37,061 nucleotides of DNA from a virus: positions 1-37,061 of IMG/VR virus record IMGVR_UViG_3300002223_000006. One strand, given 5' to 3'. The notes beneath the pieces were generated by a model. The model was given only the letters and a program-made list of their open reading frames with translations. It ran no database searches and was not told the origin of the DNA. A program made the position numbers and the translations under genes. This document shows positions 24,653-30,747 of the stretch, one piece after another. The first letter of the stretch is position 1. Each line of letters opens with the position of its first letter.

Positions 24653-25268
24653 TGAAAAAGGACAATTTATTAAGGGGGGTACATTTACTCATTCGGGATT
24701 AACTAAGAAATTAATTTCTGAAAAATTGAGATTGGCGCACGCTAGAAATAATAAGTGGGGTGGCCTTTTTGCTAAAGGACATCCTGACTATGTACAACCT
24801 GAAGCGAGGAGAGAAGCTGGTAAAAAGATAAGCAACGTGCAGCGTGGTAGGACTTATTCTCTCGCGTCAAAGCAAAAAATGAGCATTGCTCACAAAGGTA
24901 AAAAAATGTCGCTGGAACTTCGACAGAAGTTGAGTGTTCGTAATAGTGGTAGCAATCATCCTAATTGGAAAGGAGGAATAACACCTATCAATGGCAAAAT
25001 AAGGCGCTCGTTGGAATATCGAATGTGGCGTGACGCCGTTTTTAAGCGCGACGAGTACACTTGTCAATGGTGTAAGAAAAAAGGCGTGTATTTAAATGCT
25101 GATCATATTAAGATGTTTGCCATGTATCCCGAACTTCGTTTTGAAATAAATAACGGTCGGTCGCTTTGCGAGGATTGTCATGATTGGAAAACCAAAATGG
25201 ATATGATGGTTTTTGGTGGCGATAATCAATATAAAAAAAGGCAAACCATTGAATTAAATGTTATTTAA
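24642..25268 (+). CDS. HNH homing endonuclease with NUMOD3-like repeats
   Basis: This 208-residue protein starts at the ATG overlapping the end of the transglycosylase gene (MERNEKGQFIKGG). NUMOD3-type DNA-binding motifs (LASKQKMSIAHKGKKMS, LELRQKLSVRNSG) precede NHPNWKGGI. The HNH domain is FKRDEYTCQWCKKKG..LNADHIKMFAMYPELRF, then NGRSLCEDCHDWK, with both CxxC pairs and the catalytic His. It is freestanding here, with no visible group I core. Codon use is AT-rich and Lys-rich relative to neighbours, and it breaks the lysis cassette, so it looks like a recent arrival. Confidence 0.9.
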   Translation: MERNEKGQFIKGGTFTHSGLTKKLISEKLRLAHARNNKWGGLFAKGHPDYVQPEARREAGKKISNVQRGRTYSLASKQKMSIAHKGKKMSLELRQKLSVRNSGSNHPNWKGGITPINGKIRRSLEYRMWRDAVFKRDEYTCQWCKKKGVYLNADHIKMFAMYPELRFEINNGRSLCEDCHDWKTKMDMMVFGGDNQYKKRQTIELNVI

Positions 25269-25277
25269 TGGCCGTGC
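25267..25277 (+). repeat. 11-bp direct repeat flanking the HNH gene, right copy
   Basis: Second copy of AATGGCCGTGC, overlapping the HNH stop codon. Joining the sequences at these copies would remove the endonuclease and leave the transglycosylase ending KNGRA followed by TAA. Confidence 0.6.
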
Positions 25278-25344
25278 GTAATACACACCCCTCTTTGCTT
25301 AACGGCGGTATAATTAAATTAGGTTTATTGGCCAAAAATCAAAT

Positions 25345-25554
25345 ATGTCCACAACAATTATAGGCAACTACATTCAGATCATTTCCCACGTTCTTACGTT
25401 TCTCGGCTTTCGCCGGATTTCGCCGGAAGAAGGAATTGCCCTTGAACTCGTAGTCGGCCTTATCGGTGAAGTTGTCGGGTTTGTAATGACTCAATACGGC
25501 AGACTTCGCCACGGAGATTTAAACATCTTCGGATTCCGTAAAGCAATCAATTAA
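25345..25554 (+). CDS. Holin (probable)
   Basis: This 69-residue membrane protein has a hydrophobic stretch (IIGNYIQIISHVLTFLGF) and a second (ALELVVGLIGEVVGFVMTQYG). It ends YGRLRHGDLNIFGFRK, wording typical of small phage holins whose tail reads GR..(K/G)GD..(L/I)xGxRK. It forms membrane lesions that release endolysin. It lies between the two transglycosylases, as expected. A TATAAT (25308-25313) is upstream but without a convincing -35. Confidence 0.8.
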   Translation: MSTTIIGNYIQIISHVLTFLGFRRISPEEGIALELVVGLIGEVVGFVMTQYGRLRHGDLNIFGFRKAIN

Positions 25555-26158
25555 GAAAAAATTTATATTCGCACTAGCGACAGCTGAATTTTTATTTAGT
25601 TATGGAACTGCCCTCGCTAAAGGCGACATCTTGTTTCAAGAATTTCAAGTTGGCGGCCAACCCGTTCTATCGGAAATAAAGATTGAATCCCTTGAACACT
25701 CCAAAGAAAGGCCAAAATATGTTTGGCGTTATTTCCTATTAGCTCCGGGTGAATATTACCTCTCCCAAGTCTTGACTGAAGCTCTCTTTTGGAAGCCTAA
25801 AGAAGTGAAGGCTGATCAGCTCTCGATACCGGAAGCTGTAAAAAATTACGCTTCAGCCGTCATAAATACATATCAGCTCAATCCCGAGATGTATCATTTT
25901 GTGGTTTCGGGAGAGTCTGGATACAACCCTAATGCTGTGGGCGACAATGGGAAAGCGCGTAACGTCATGCAGTATTGGGAGAAAACTTTTTTGCGTCATC
26001 GAGAAAGGGCTGGGATGTTAGAGGCTAAGTATAACGATTGGCGCAGTCAATTAAACGTGTCAGCGTGGATTTTTAAAAATGGCACCGAGCAGGAAAGGAG
26101 AGAATGGACTTGTTATCGTCGTTTCGTCGCCGGGTGGAAAACTTGTCAAAAATTTTAA
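25550..26158 (+). CDS. Secreted lytic transglycosylase-like protein, ATT start
   Basis: In frame from 25550 the product is 202 residues. It begins with an excellent signal peptide: KKKFIFALATAEFLFSYGTALA, cleavage before KGDILF. No ATG, GTG or TTG exists before it in frame, but an ATT at 25550 overlaps the holin stop (ATTAA), suggesting a coupled AUU start. A TTG at 25631 would give a 175-residue protein without the signal. The C-terminal domain has Glu122 in VVSGESGYNPNAVGDNGKARNVMQYW, a lysozyme/SLT-like catalytic region, and Cys near the end. The signal makes an export-dependent lysin likely. Confidence 0.65.
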   Translation: MKKKFIFALATAEFLFSYGTALAKGDILFQEFQVGGQPVLSEIKIESLEHSKERPKYVWRYFLLAPGEYYLSQVLTEALFWKPKEVKADQLSIPEAVKNYASAVINTYQLNPEMYHFVVSGESGYNPNAVGDNGKARNVMQYWEKTFLRHRERAGMLEAKYNDWRSQLNVSAWIFKNGTEQERREWTCYRRFVAGWKTCQKF

Positions 26159-26161
26159 TAC

Positions 26162-26184
26162 GCGGGGTTTCGACCCGACCCCGC
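26162..26184 (+). terminator. GC-rich hairpin after the lysis cassette
   Basis: GCGGGGT (26162-26168) pairs with ACCCCGC (26178-26184). An inner alternative GGGT/ACCC is possible. No U-run follows, so it is likely part of a two-hairpin end together with the terminator at 26221. Confidence 0.5.
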
Positions 26185-26220
26185 AGGAGTCCGAATAAGG
26201 CTCCAGTAAATTAACTAATT

Positions 26221-26250
26221 AGCCTTCCGATATGGAAGGCTTTTAGTTTT
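26221..26250 (+). terminator. Rho-independent terminator
   Basis: AGCCTTCC, a 5-nt GATAT loop and GGAAGGCT form an 8-bp perfect stem followed by TTTAGTTTT. This is the strongest terminator in the window and closes the late operon after the secreted transglycosylase. Confidence 0.85.
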
Positions 26251-26254
26251 CCAC

Positions 26255-26263
26255 TTTTCCACA
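26255..26263 (+). promoter_or_regulatory. DnaA-box-like site
   Basis: TTTTCCACA fits the consensus TTWTNCACA and a near-match (TTTTCCACT) lies just upstream at 26247. Similar sites are at 3178, 27511 and 32957. Confidence 0.35.
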
Positions 26264-26294
26264 AGATATATTTCTATAAAGTTTTAAAATTAAA

Positions 26295-26465
26295 TAAGAA
26301 CTCTTACACCTGCTGGCGACGGACAAGTTTGTTTTTCATAGTTTTTTGATTTCTTGTCCCCTCGACCTTGTCGCCGGCGGGTTTGAGAGCTTTAAGAAGG
26401 GTAGCCAGCCCCCAATGTAGCACATGTGTATCAGAAAGGGCGGGCTATCATTCTGAGAGTTCTTA
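26295..26465 (+). ncRNA. Large multibranched structured RNA, unknown class
   Basis: This region between the terminator and the next ORF folds by eye into a closed multibranch. The outer stem TAAGAACTCT (26295-26304) pairs perfectly with AGAGTTCTTA (26456-26465). The first branch pairs 26312-26320 with 26370-26378 and 26321-26327 with 26353-26359, with a 10-nt bulge. The second branch pairs 26402-26411 with 26438-26447 (nine pairs and one mismatch). The sequence is far GC-richer than its surroundings and has no ORF. It sits directly upstream of a well-marked start (GGAGG before ATG 26487), so it may be a leader RNA or independent small RNA. I do not recognise the class. Confidence 0.7.
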
Positions 26466-26486
26466 AAAAGAGAGGAGGACGAACCA

Positions 26487-26561
26487 ATGGATGAAATAAC
26501 TATTTTGATATATCTCATCGGCGTAATATCGGGGCTCATCTTGTTTGGAGGCGACCTATGA
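26487..26561 (+). CDS. Tiny single-span membrane protein
   Basis: This 24-residue peptide is mostly one hydrophobic helix (MDEITILIYLIGVISGLILF, ending GGDL). It has one of the best Shine-Dalgarno sites in the window (GAGGAGG, 8 nt before ATG) and its stop overlaps the next start (ATGA). It follows the structured RNA. The strong initiation signal makes it likely real; function unknown. Confidence 0.65.
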   Translation: MDEITILIYLIGVISGLILFGGDL

Positions 26562-26776
26562 GCAAAAGAAATAAGAAGTTTCTGACTCGCCATCACATCA
26601 AGAACAAGACCTACGGAGGAAACGGGGATGTCTGGAACATTCTCCGGCTCCGGCGAGATAGGCACGATGTCTGGCATCTGCTCTTTCGTAACCTCGACTT
26701 AGAGGGTGCAATCAGACTGCTGGAACGGGTCAATCGGATCAAGTCCGAACAGAGGAGGCGTGAATGGAATCTCTAA
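26558..26776 (+). CDS. Small HNH-like protein
   Basis: This 72-residue protein has RHHIKNKTYGGNGDVWNILRL and RRDRHDVWHLLFRNLDLEGAIRLLERV, a compact HHxxN..GG..N...L....H..WH pattern of tiny His-Me-finger proteins seen in Patescibacteria and their phages. Cysteines are absent, unlike zinc-bound HNH enzymes. It could be a nickase or an RNA/DNA-binding remnant. It starts at the 4-nt overlap with the membrane peptide. Confidence 0.65.
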   Translation: MSKRNKKFLTRHHIKNKTYGGNGDVWNILRLRRDRHDVWHLLFRNLDLEGAIRLLERVNRIKSEQRRREWNL

Positions 26777-26868
26777 AAGACTGGTTTGAATGGTACTGGG
26801 TGGAAATAAAAGTGCGTTACGAAAGCTGGAAAAGTCGAAGGAGAAAACGCCATGTCGCGCGCAGATAG
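26764..26868 (+). CDS. Small aromatic/basic peptide
   Basis: This 34-residue product (MESLKDWFEWYWVEIKVRY, then ESWKSRRRKRHVARR) has an aromatic amphipathic half and a strongly basic tail. It overlaps genes on both sides. It could bind membrane or nucleic acid; nothing identifies it. Confidence 0.45.
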   Translation: MESLKDWFEWYWVEIKVRYESWKSRRRKRHVARR

Positions 26869-27043
26869 AAAGTGCCAGTGGTGCGGACATACGGTTTGTC
26901 CTTCTTGTTTGGACTACGCTCCGTATGATTGGATTCGGTGTTGCGAGTGCAACCGTTGCATCGGGAAAGGAGATGCAGATGGCCTACACCCACTTTCTGA
27001 AATACATCGCGGACGTTCTCATTCACACGAGGACGGAAGCTAA
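26852..27043 (+). CDS. Zinc-binding protein with multiple CxxC motifs
   Basis: This 63-residue protein follows a good Shine-Dalgarno (AAGGAG, about 7 nt before ATG). It has CQWCGHTVCPSC (8-19) and CCECNRC (30-36), two or three zinc-binding knuckles, then a His-rich end. Likely a small zinc finger or adapter that binds nucleic acid or a host protein. It overlaps the genes before and after in different frames. Confidence 0.6.
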   Translation: MSRADRKCQWCGHTVCPSCLDYAPYDWIRCCECNRCIGKGDADGLHPLSEIHRGRSHSHEDGS

Positions 27044-27236
27044 GTCAGACGGCTGGAAGATGGTTTCAGACCACGGAGTGGTAACGCTCCAATGCCAGAA
27101 GTGCAACGCTTCTCTGAAACTCACCCTTCAAAGCAAAGATGAAGCCATCCTGCACCGGAAGCTTTGCATAGACGCAAACAAGAAAAGACGAATCCGCCCC
27201 GCCGAAACCGTCAGCCGATGGTTCGAACTCCGCTAA
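26979..27236 (+). CDS. Small zinc-knuckle protein
   Basis: This 85-residue protein starts at the ATG 6 nt after AAGGAG (another in-frame ATG is at 26973). Residues 41-44 are CQKC followed by NASLKLTLQSKDEAILHRKLC, giving a possible Cys/His zinc site. The C-terminus is basic (ANKKRRIRPAETVSRWFELR). This and the preceding three genes are more GC-rich than the rest of the genome, so the block may have come in together. Confidence 0.6.
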   Translation: MAYTHFLKYIADVLIHTRTEAKSDGWKMVSDHGVVTLQCQKCNASLKLTLQSKDEAILHRKLCIDANKKRRIRPAETVSRWFELR

Positions 27237-27250
27237 TAGACCTGCCAAAA

Positions 27251-27315
27251 GAAGGTGCGCTTTCCTCATGTGGAATCAACGCACCTTCGCCATTTATGCC
27301 CTACGGGGCTTTTTT
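27251..27315 (+). terminator. Hairpin plus short intrinsic terminator
   Basis: GAAGGTGCG (27251-27259) pairs perfectly with CGCACCTTC (27280-27288). It is followed by GCCC-TACG-GGGC (27298-27309) and TTTTTT (27310-27315). The second hairpin with its U-run is a compact terminator that ends the small-gene block. Confidence 0.7.
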
Positions 27316-27360
27316 GTTTTCCACTTTACAAATACTGAATCATCATTGAACATAGAAGAT

Positions 27361-27507
27361 ATGCCAAAACTTGGTAAAACCAAATCTCTTAAAAGGGAGC
27401 TCCTTATAAAGGAAGTAAAGAGGCTTAGAAAACAAGGCTTAACTATAGAAGAAATCCGGCTCGCTCTTGACAGAAGCGCGGGCTGGGTTTGTGGTGTTCT
27501 CAAATAG
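27361..27507 (+). CDS. Small helix-turn-helix DNA-binding protein
   Basis: This 48-residue protein starts at the ATG before MPKLGKTKSLKRELLIKEV. Residues 21-47 (LRKQGLTIEEIRLALDRSAGWVCGVL) form a resolvase/Trp-repressor-style HTH. No dimerisation domain is present. It is immediately upstream of overlapping palindromes at 27535-27565 and may repress or activate the following promoter. An in-frame frame extends upstream to 27268, but that overlaps the terminator and is rejected. Confidence 0.65.
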   Translation: MPKLGKTKSLKRELLIKEVKRLRKQGLTIEEIRLALDRSAGWVCGVLK

Positions 27508-27510
27508 AGT

Positions 27511-27565
27511 TTATCCACAGTTTCATAGTTGAACGATAACTGAACGTTGAGTTATCATTAACTCA
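27511..27565 (+). promoter_or_regulatory. Operator/promoter region with palindromes and DnaA box
   Basis: A perfect DnaA box TTATCCACA is at 27511-27519. TTGAAC (27529-27534), 17 nt and TTATCA (27552-27557) could be a promoter. Over it lie GATAACT/AGTTATC (27535-27541/27550-27556) and TGAGTTA/TAACTCA (27548-27554/27559-27565), which share bases. TGAACG also occurs twice 11 bp apart (27530, 27541), one helical turn. This is an operator layout for a repressor, plausibly the HTH protein just upstream. Confidence 0.5.
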
Positions 27566-27661
27566 TGAGGGTGAGGGTTGCTTAATACCTCAACTGCGTA
27601 CAAGGGCGCATGGATTAAGACTCCACAGTAAGACGTTCGATAGCGCAGGCTCTCTAAAAAA

Positions 27662-27696
27662 AGATTCCGCTTCGTGGGGAAACGGAAGCAGAATCT
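27662..27696 (+). other. Long hairpin in the 5' leader of the lysozyme gene
   Basis: AGATTCCGCTTC (27662-27673) pairs with GAAGCAGAATCT (27685-27696) with one mismatch. The loop carries GTGG, which can pair with CCAC upstream at 27613-27616. It lies 36 nt before the next ATG and the 27566-27661 spacer before it has no gene. It is probably a leader structure. Confidence 0.5.
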
Positions 27697-27731
27697 CAAA
27701 GGTCGAGGAAAAACTAAACAAAAAAACTATT

Positions 27732-28286
27732 ATGCGTTGGTATGAAAATGGGAAATATATGGGCCAATTTTCCTTAAAAGAAAATTCCCCAAAGAGAAAG
27801 TACAAACACACTTGGGAGTATAGAAAAAATAAATACGTCAGGCCGTTCGTTCTTAAAGTCATCGTTCCCGCCGCAATCTTATTCGCTATCGGAGCGATCA
27901 TCGCTCCGGCCGCCATAAAACGCGACAAAGAAGCTTATGAAGCGTACACAGTAAGAGAAGCCGAGGCGAACATTGAAATTGTTGATGAGAGTCCGGCGGC
28001 AGTCTTGGGAAGAATTGCGGAAGCGGAAAGTTGGAACAGCCATTATTGCACGGAAAAAATAGTTAAACTAGGCGGATGTCCAAAAGGAGCAATTGGGCAA
28101 GTGTTAGTAAACAAAACTCTTGATGTCGGTCGCTACGCTATTAATTTAACCTACAACGGAAAATGGTGTGCGGATCGAGGCTATGACATCTTTAAAGAAA
28201 AGGATAATGAGGAATGTGCTAAAGAATTATTTAACGAAAGAGGGAGCACCCCTTGGGATGCCAGCAGGAATAAGTGGAATAAATAA
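27732..28286 (+). CDS. Membrane-anchored lysozyme-like protein
   Basis: This 184-residue protein has a basic N-terminal cytoplasmic part and one transmembrane helix (about 39-62, FVLKVIVPAAILFAIGAIIAPAAI). An external lysozyme/SLT-like domain follows. RIAEAESWNSHYC gives candidate catalytic Glu97 or Glu99. Further Cys are in GGCPKG, KWCADR and NEECAKE. The end ERGSTPWDASRNKW matches the G-T-x-P-W-x-x-S end of small CPR lysozymes. Early location, away from the lysis cassette, suggests a role in cell-wall remodelling or superinfection exclusion. Confidence 0.75.
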   Translation: MRWYENGKYMGQFSLKENSPKRKYKHTWEYRKNKYVRPFVLKVIVPAAILFAIGAIIAPAAIKRDKEAYEAYTVREAEANIEIVDESPAAVLGRIAEAESWNSHYCTEKIVKLGGCPKGAIGQVLVNKTLDVGRYAINLTYNGKWCADRGYDIFKEKDNEECAKELFNERGSTPWDASRNKWNK

Positions 28287-28287
28287 C

Positions 28288-28500
28288 ATGGAACTCAAAC
28301 AAAGACTCTTAGCCGAGTATTACAAAAAAGACTGTCCCGACTTAAAAGCAATCACCGAAAACGGAGAATATATAATTAAGCTCGGAGATCTCGAAGTATT
28401 GAGATACTCCGACCGGACTACGGGAATGCTCGCGAGTTGGTACATCCAAGAGAAAGTCCAACAGGAGGGATATAAACCAGTCGTACATTATCAGGAATAA
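28288..28500 (+). CDS. Hypothetical early protein
   Basis: This 70-residue protein (ATG at 28288, one base after the previous stop) has a helical start (MELKQRLLAEYYKKDCPDLKA) and a small beta part. No family is recognised. It ends exactly where the interleaved RNA structure begins (TAA 28498-28500). Confidence 0.65.
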   Translation: MELKQRLLAEYYKKDCPDLKAITENGEYIIKLGDLEVLRYSDRTTGMLASWYIQEKVQQEGYKPVVHYQE

Positions 28501-28575
28501 CCCTTGCGTCGAGCAATCTGTCGTAGATTAAGGCCCAAGGTCACTCACTCGCAAGGGGAGTTTCTACGACAGATT
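28501..28575 (+). ncRNA. Pseudoknot-type RNA element before the recombination genes
   Basis: Arm A CCCTTGCG (28501-28508) pairs with CGCAAGGG (28550-28557). Arm B AATCTGTCGTAGA (28515-28527) pairs perfectly, 13 bp, with TCTACGACAGATT (28563-28575). The order A-B-A'-B' means both stems can only form together as a pseudoknot, with loops of 6, 22 and 5 nt. The ATG at 28597 follows 21 nt later with no Shine-Dalgarno; a GGAG lies in the third loop (28557-28560) and can also pair with CTCC at 28577-28580. Confidence 0.7.
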
Positions 28576-28596
28576 TCTCCAATTATTTCTAACAAC

Positions 28597-29214
28597 ATGA
28601 ACATGCCTAACCAAGCCATTCAGGCTCCTATCGGTACAAAGGAAATTGAAGTTTATAAAAAAGAAATTACCAAAGCTGAGAAATTCAGCTTATCTCTCGA
28701 AGTCAAGACGCAGGAGGATTATGAAACAGCTCTTGCCGAGGGAAAGGATATAAAAACCAAGCTCGACACAATTACCCGTCGAAAAGAAGAAATAACGAAG
28801 CCCCTCAATGCCGCCTTAAAAAGCGCGCGCGATCTCTTCAAGCCCTTGGAATCAGCCGGCGAAACCGCTCTCGCAACGATCAAGCGTAAAATGCTCGACT
28901 ATACGAACGAGCAGGAACGCAAAGCAAATGAGGCCAAGCTTAAATTGGCTGAGCGCGTCGAGCGCGGGACCATGAAAGCGGAGACCGCCGTCCGCAAGAT
29001 TGAGGCAATCCAAGAGCCTCAAACCACAGTCAAAACCGATCAGGGTAAAGCCACCACGAAAACCGTGAAGAAATACCGAGTCACCGATAAATCGCTTATC
29101 CCATATGTTTTCATGGAGCCCAATATGACAGCCATTAAACAATCATTTAAAGACGGGCAACCCGTACCCGGAGTCGAGGAATACGAGGAAAAGGAATTAT
29201 CACTTTACAATTAA
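28597..29214 (+). CDS. Coiled-coil protein of the recombination module
   Basis: This 205-residue protein starts at the ATG of MNMPNQAIQAPIGTKEIEVYKKEI. Residues 30-135 form a long helix with EEITKPLNAALKSARDLFKPLESAGETALATIKRKML, wording of a phage coiled-coil family that often neighbours ERF/RecT-like annealing proteins. The C-terminal part (about 150-205) is a small domain with KTVKKYRVTDKSLIPYVFMEPNMTAIKQSFKDG. It is likely an accessory of the annealing system. The next gene begins 3 nt downstream. Confidence 0.6.
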   Translation: MNMPNQAIQAPIGTKEIEVYKKEITKAEKFSLSLEVKTQEDYETALAEGKDIKTKLDTITRRKEEITKPLNAALKSARDLFKPLESAGETALATIKRKMLDYTNEQERKANEAKLKLAERVERGTMKAETAVRKIEAIQEPQTTVKTDQGKATTKTVKKYRVTDKSLIPYVFMEPNMTAIKQSFKDGQPVPGVEEYEEKELSLYN

Positions 29215-29217
29215 CCT

Positions 29218-29928
29218 ATGGCGAATCCAAAACGGCAACTCATCGTTTCTACTCCGGTGTCTCTGATGACACCGGTAGTGATGAAACAGCAGTTAGAGGT
29301 TGAGAGTCAAAAACGTAAGCTACTCACTGAATATATCAACCGGCACATGAAGAAGGGCATTGATTATGGACAGATTGAAATCGTGAGCAAGCGGACTGGG
29401 AAAACCTACGTTTCAAAGCCCACGCTTTTTAAGCCAGGTGCGGAGAAATTTTGCTCCTTGTTCCGTATCCGGGCTGAGTATTCCAAGGATGATGAAACTT
29501 GGGAAATGTTAGGACGAGAATCTAAATACATTTGCTATATATGCCGCCTCTATAACGGCGAGATACTTGTCGGCGAGGGGCGAGGTGTCTGTACGGTCGC
29601 GGAGAAAGACGGGTCGGCAAATAACGCCGTGAAGATAGCCAAGAAGCGCGCCAAGTTGGATGCGGTTTTAGAAACCGGAGGATTGTCTGAATTTTTTACT
29701 CAGGACCTAGAGGACGAAATCGATCCAATGCCAGCTCGTAAGAAGACTCAAAACGTCTTTCAGGAAGCCGAACGAATGATCACTGCCTCAAAATTGATTG
29801 ATAATCTGCTTACCATTGGCGACCGCATTATCGCTTCTGAAAAATTTACGCCCGACCAAAAGGGGAAATTACAGGCCAAAATAACTGCCCGCCTTGATGA
29901 ACTCGAAGCCGAGGCCAAAGCAAAATAG
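29218..29928 (+). CDS. Single-strand annealing protein (probable)
   Basis: This 236-residue protein has HMKKGIDYGQIEIVSKRTGK followed by KPTLFKPGAEKFCSLFRI, a motif common in a family of phage annealing or recombination proteins. It also has beta segments with YICRLYNGEILVGEGRGVCT and NNAVKIAKKRAKLDAVLETGG. The C-terminus is helical and charged (LIDNLLTIGDRIIAS). It would coat and anneal ssDNA during replication. It overlaps the nuclease gene by 32 nt. Assignment is by motif and context. Confidence 0.6.
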   Translation: MANPKRQLIVSTPVSLMTPVVMKQQLEVESQKRKLLTEYINRHMKKGIDYGQIEIVSKRTGKTYVSKPTLFKPGAEKFCSLFRIRAEYSKDDETWEMLGRESKYICYICRLYNGEILVGEGRGVCTVAEKDGSANNAVKIAKKRAKLDAVLETGGLSEFFTQDLEDEIDPMPARKKTQNVFQEAERMITASKLIDNLLTIGDRIIASEKFTPDQKGKLQAKITARLDELEAEAKAK

Positions 29929-30520
29929 CTTTCTCCCCCGAGGTTATTTATCCGCCACTCAAATCATTCTCGTTAATCGAAATCCCGAGGAGTACGTTCG
30001 CCGGTATATCTACGGCGAGGAGAGTCGAACGTCCGAGTACATGGAGCTAGGAAAGCTTGTGGCCGACGTGTTCGACGGCAAGCGCACAGATCCCGCCGCC
30101 GAAGCCATTAAAGAGTTTATCCCTAAATACAAGAAGCGGGAGCATGGGATTTCATGCCAGCTGAAGCAAAGTGGCGAGGCATTTATCCTGAAAGGGGTTC
30201 TCGACGGGTACAACCCCAAAACCTCAGTCCAAGGCGAATATAAAACAAGCACAAAGAGGTGGACGCCAAGACAGGTCTATACGAATCTTCAACTCAGGAT
30301 CTATGCCCTAATTCATTATAAAAATACCGGCGCCATCCCCCAGCAAGAATTGACCTGGATAGGAACCAAATTTGAAGATGGCGAACTCATCTTGTCCGGG
30401 GAGTTCGAAACTCACAGCGTCCAATACACTTTAAAAGAAATGCTCGAAACGGAAGCGGAAACGTGGAGGGCATTTAAAAAGATTATCAGCTTAGTAAAAC
30501 ACGAATATGACAAGATTTAA
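29897..30520 (+). CDS. PD-(D/E)XK nuclease, Cas4/RecB-like
   Basis: This 207-residue protein starts at ATG 29897 (a TTG one codon earlier is in frame). The motif LSATQIILVNRNPEEYVRRYIYGEE near the start is typical of RecB-family nucleases. The active site reads KGVLDGYNPKTSVQGEYKTSTKRW, with Asp, Glu and Lys in D-x(n)-ExK order, followed by NLQLRIYALIHY. No iron-sulfur Cys cluster. It is probably the exonuclease partner of the annealing protein, forming a RecET/Red-like recombination pair. Confidence 0.75.
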   Translation: MNSKPRPKQNSFLPRGYLSATQIILVNRNPEEYVRRYIYGEESRTSEYMELGKLVADVFDGKRTDPAAEAIKEFIPKYKKREHGISCQLKQSGEAFILKGVLDGYNPKTSVQGEYKTSTKRWTPRQVYTNLQLRIYALIHYKNTGAIPQQELTWIGTKFEDGELILSGEFETHSVQYTLKEMLETEAETWRAFKKIISLVKHEYDKI

Positions 30521-30746
30521 CGTGGTCACCAAGAAAACCTATCAAGGAAAAGACGGTGAAAAAGCCCAGTGGCTCAATGTCGGGTCTCTGATTAGATTTC
30601 CGGCCACGGGAGAAAAAGACGAAAGTTTTATCTTGGAACTAAATATGTTCCCGAGCACTAAATTTTACGTCTTTGAGCAGAAGAAAAAGGCTGTAAAACA
30701 GGAAAGGTTGGATGATGAGCCGCCGATAGACGATATTCCTTTCTAA
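30507..30746 (+). CDS. SSB-like protein with acidic C-terminal tip
   Basis: This 79-residue protein has a short beta region (FNVVTKKTYQGKDGEKAQWLNVGSLIRF and ESFILELNMFPSTKFYVFEQ) and ends with DDEPPIDDIPF. The final (D)DIPF is the binding tip that bacterial SSBs use to contact replication and repair proteins. It is shorter than a full OB-fold SSB (about 110 residues of fold), so it may be a compact phage ssDNA-binding protein. The DDIPF tip and place in the recombination module are persuasive. Confidence 0.75.
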   Translation: MTRFNVVTKKTYQGKDGEKAQWLNVGSLIRFPATGEKDESFILELNMFPSTKFYVFEQKKKAVKQERLDDEPPIDDIPF

Positions 30747-30747
30747 C

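Noticed and set aside
24652-25344. Second group I intron around the HNH gene
   Set aside because: No P7-type GACUA/UAGUC pair or guide sequence is visible and the flanking gene is complete, so the HNH gene is treated as freestanding.
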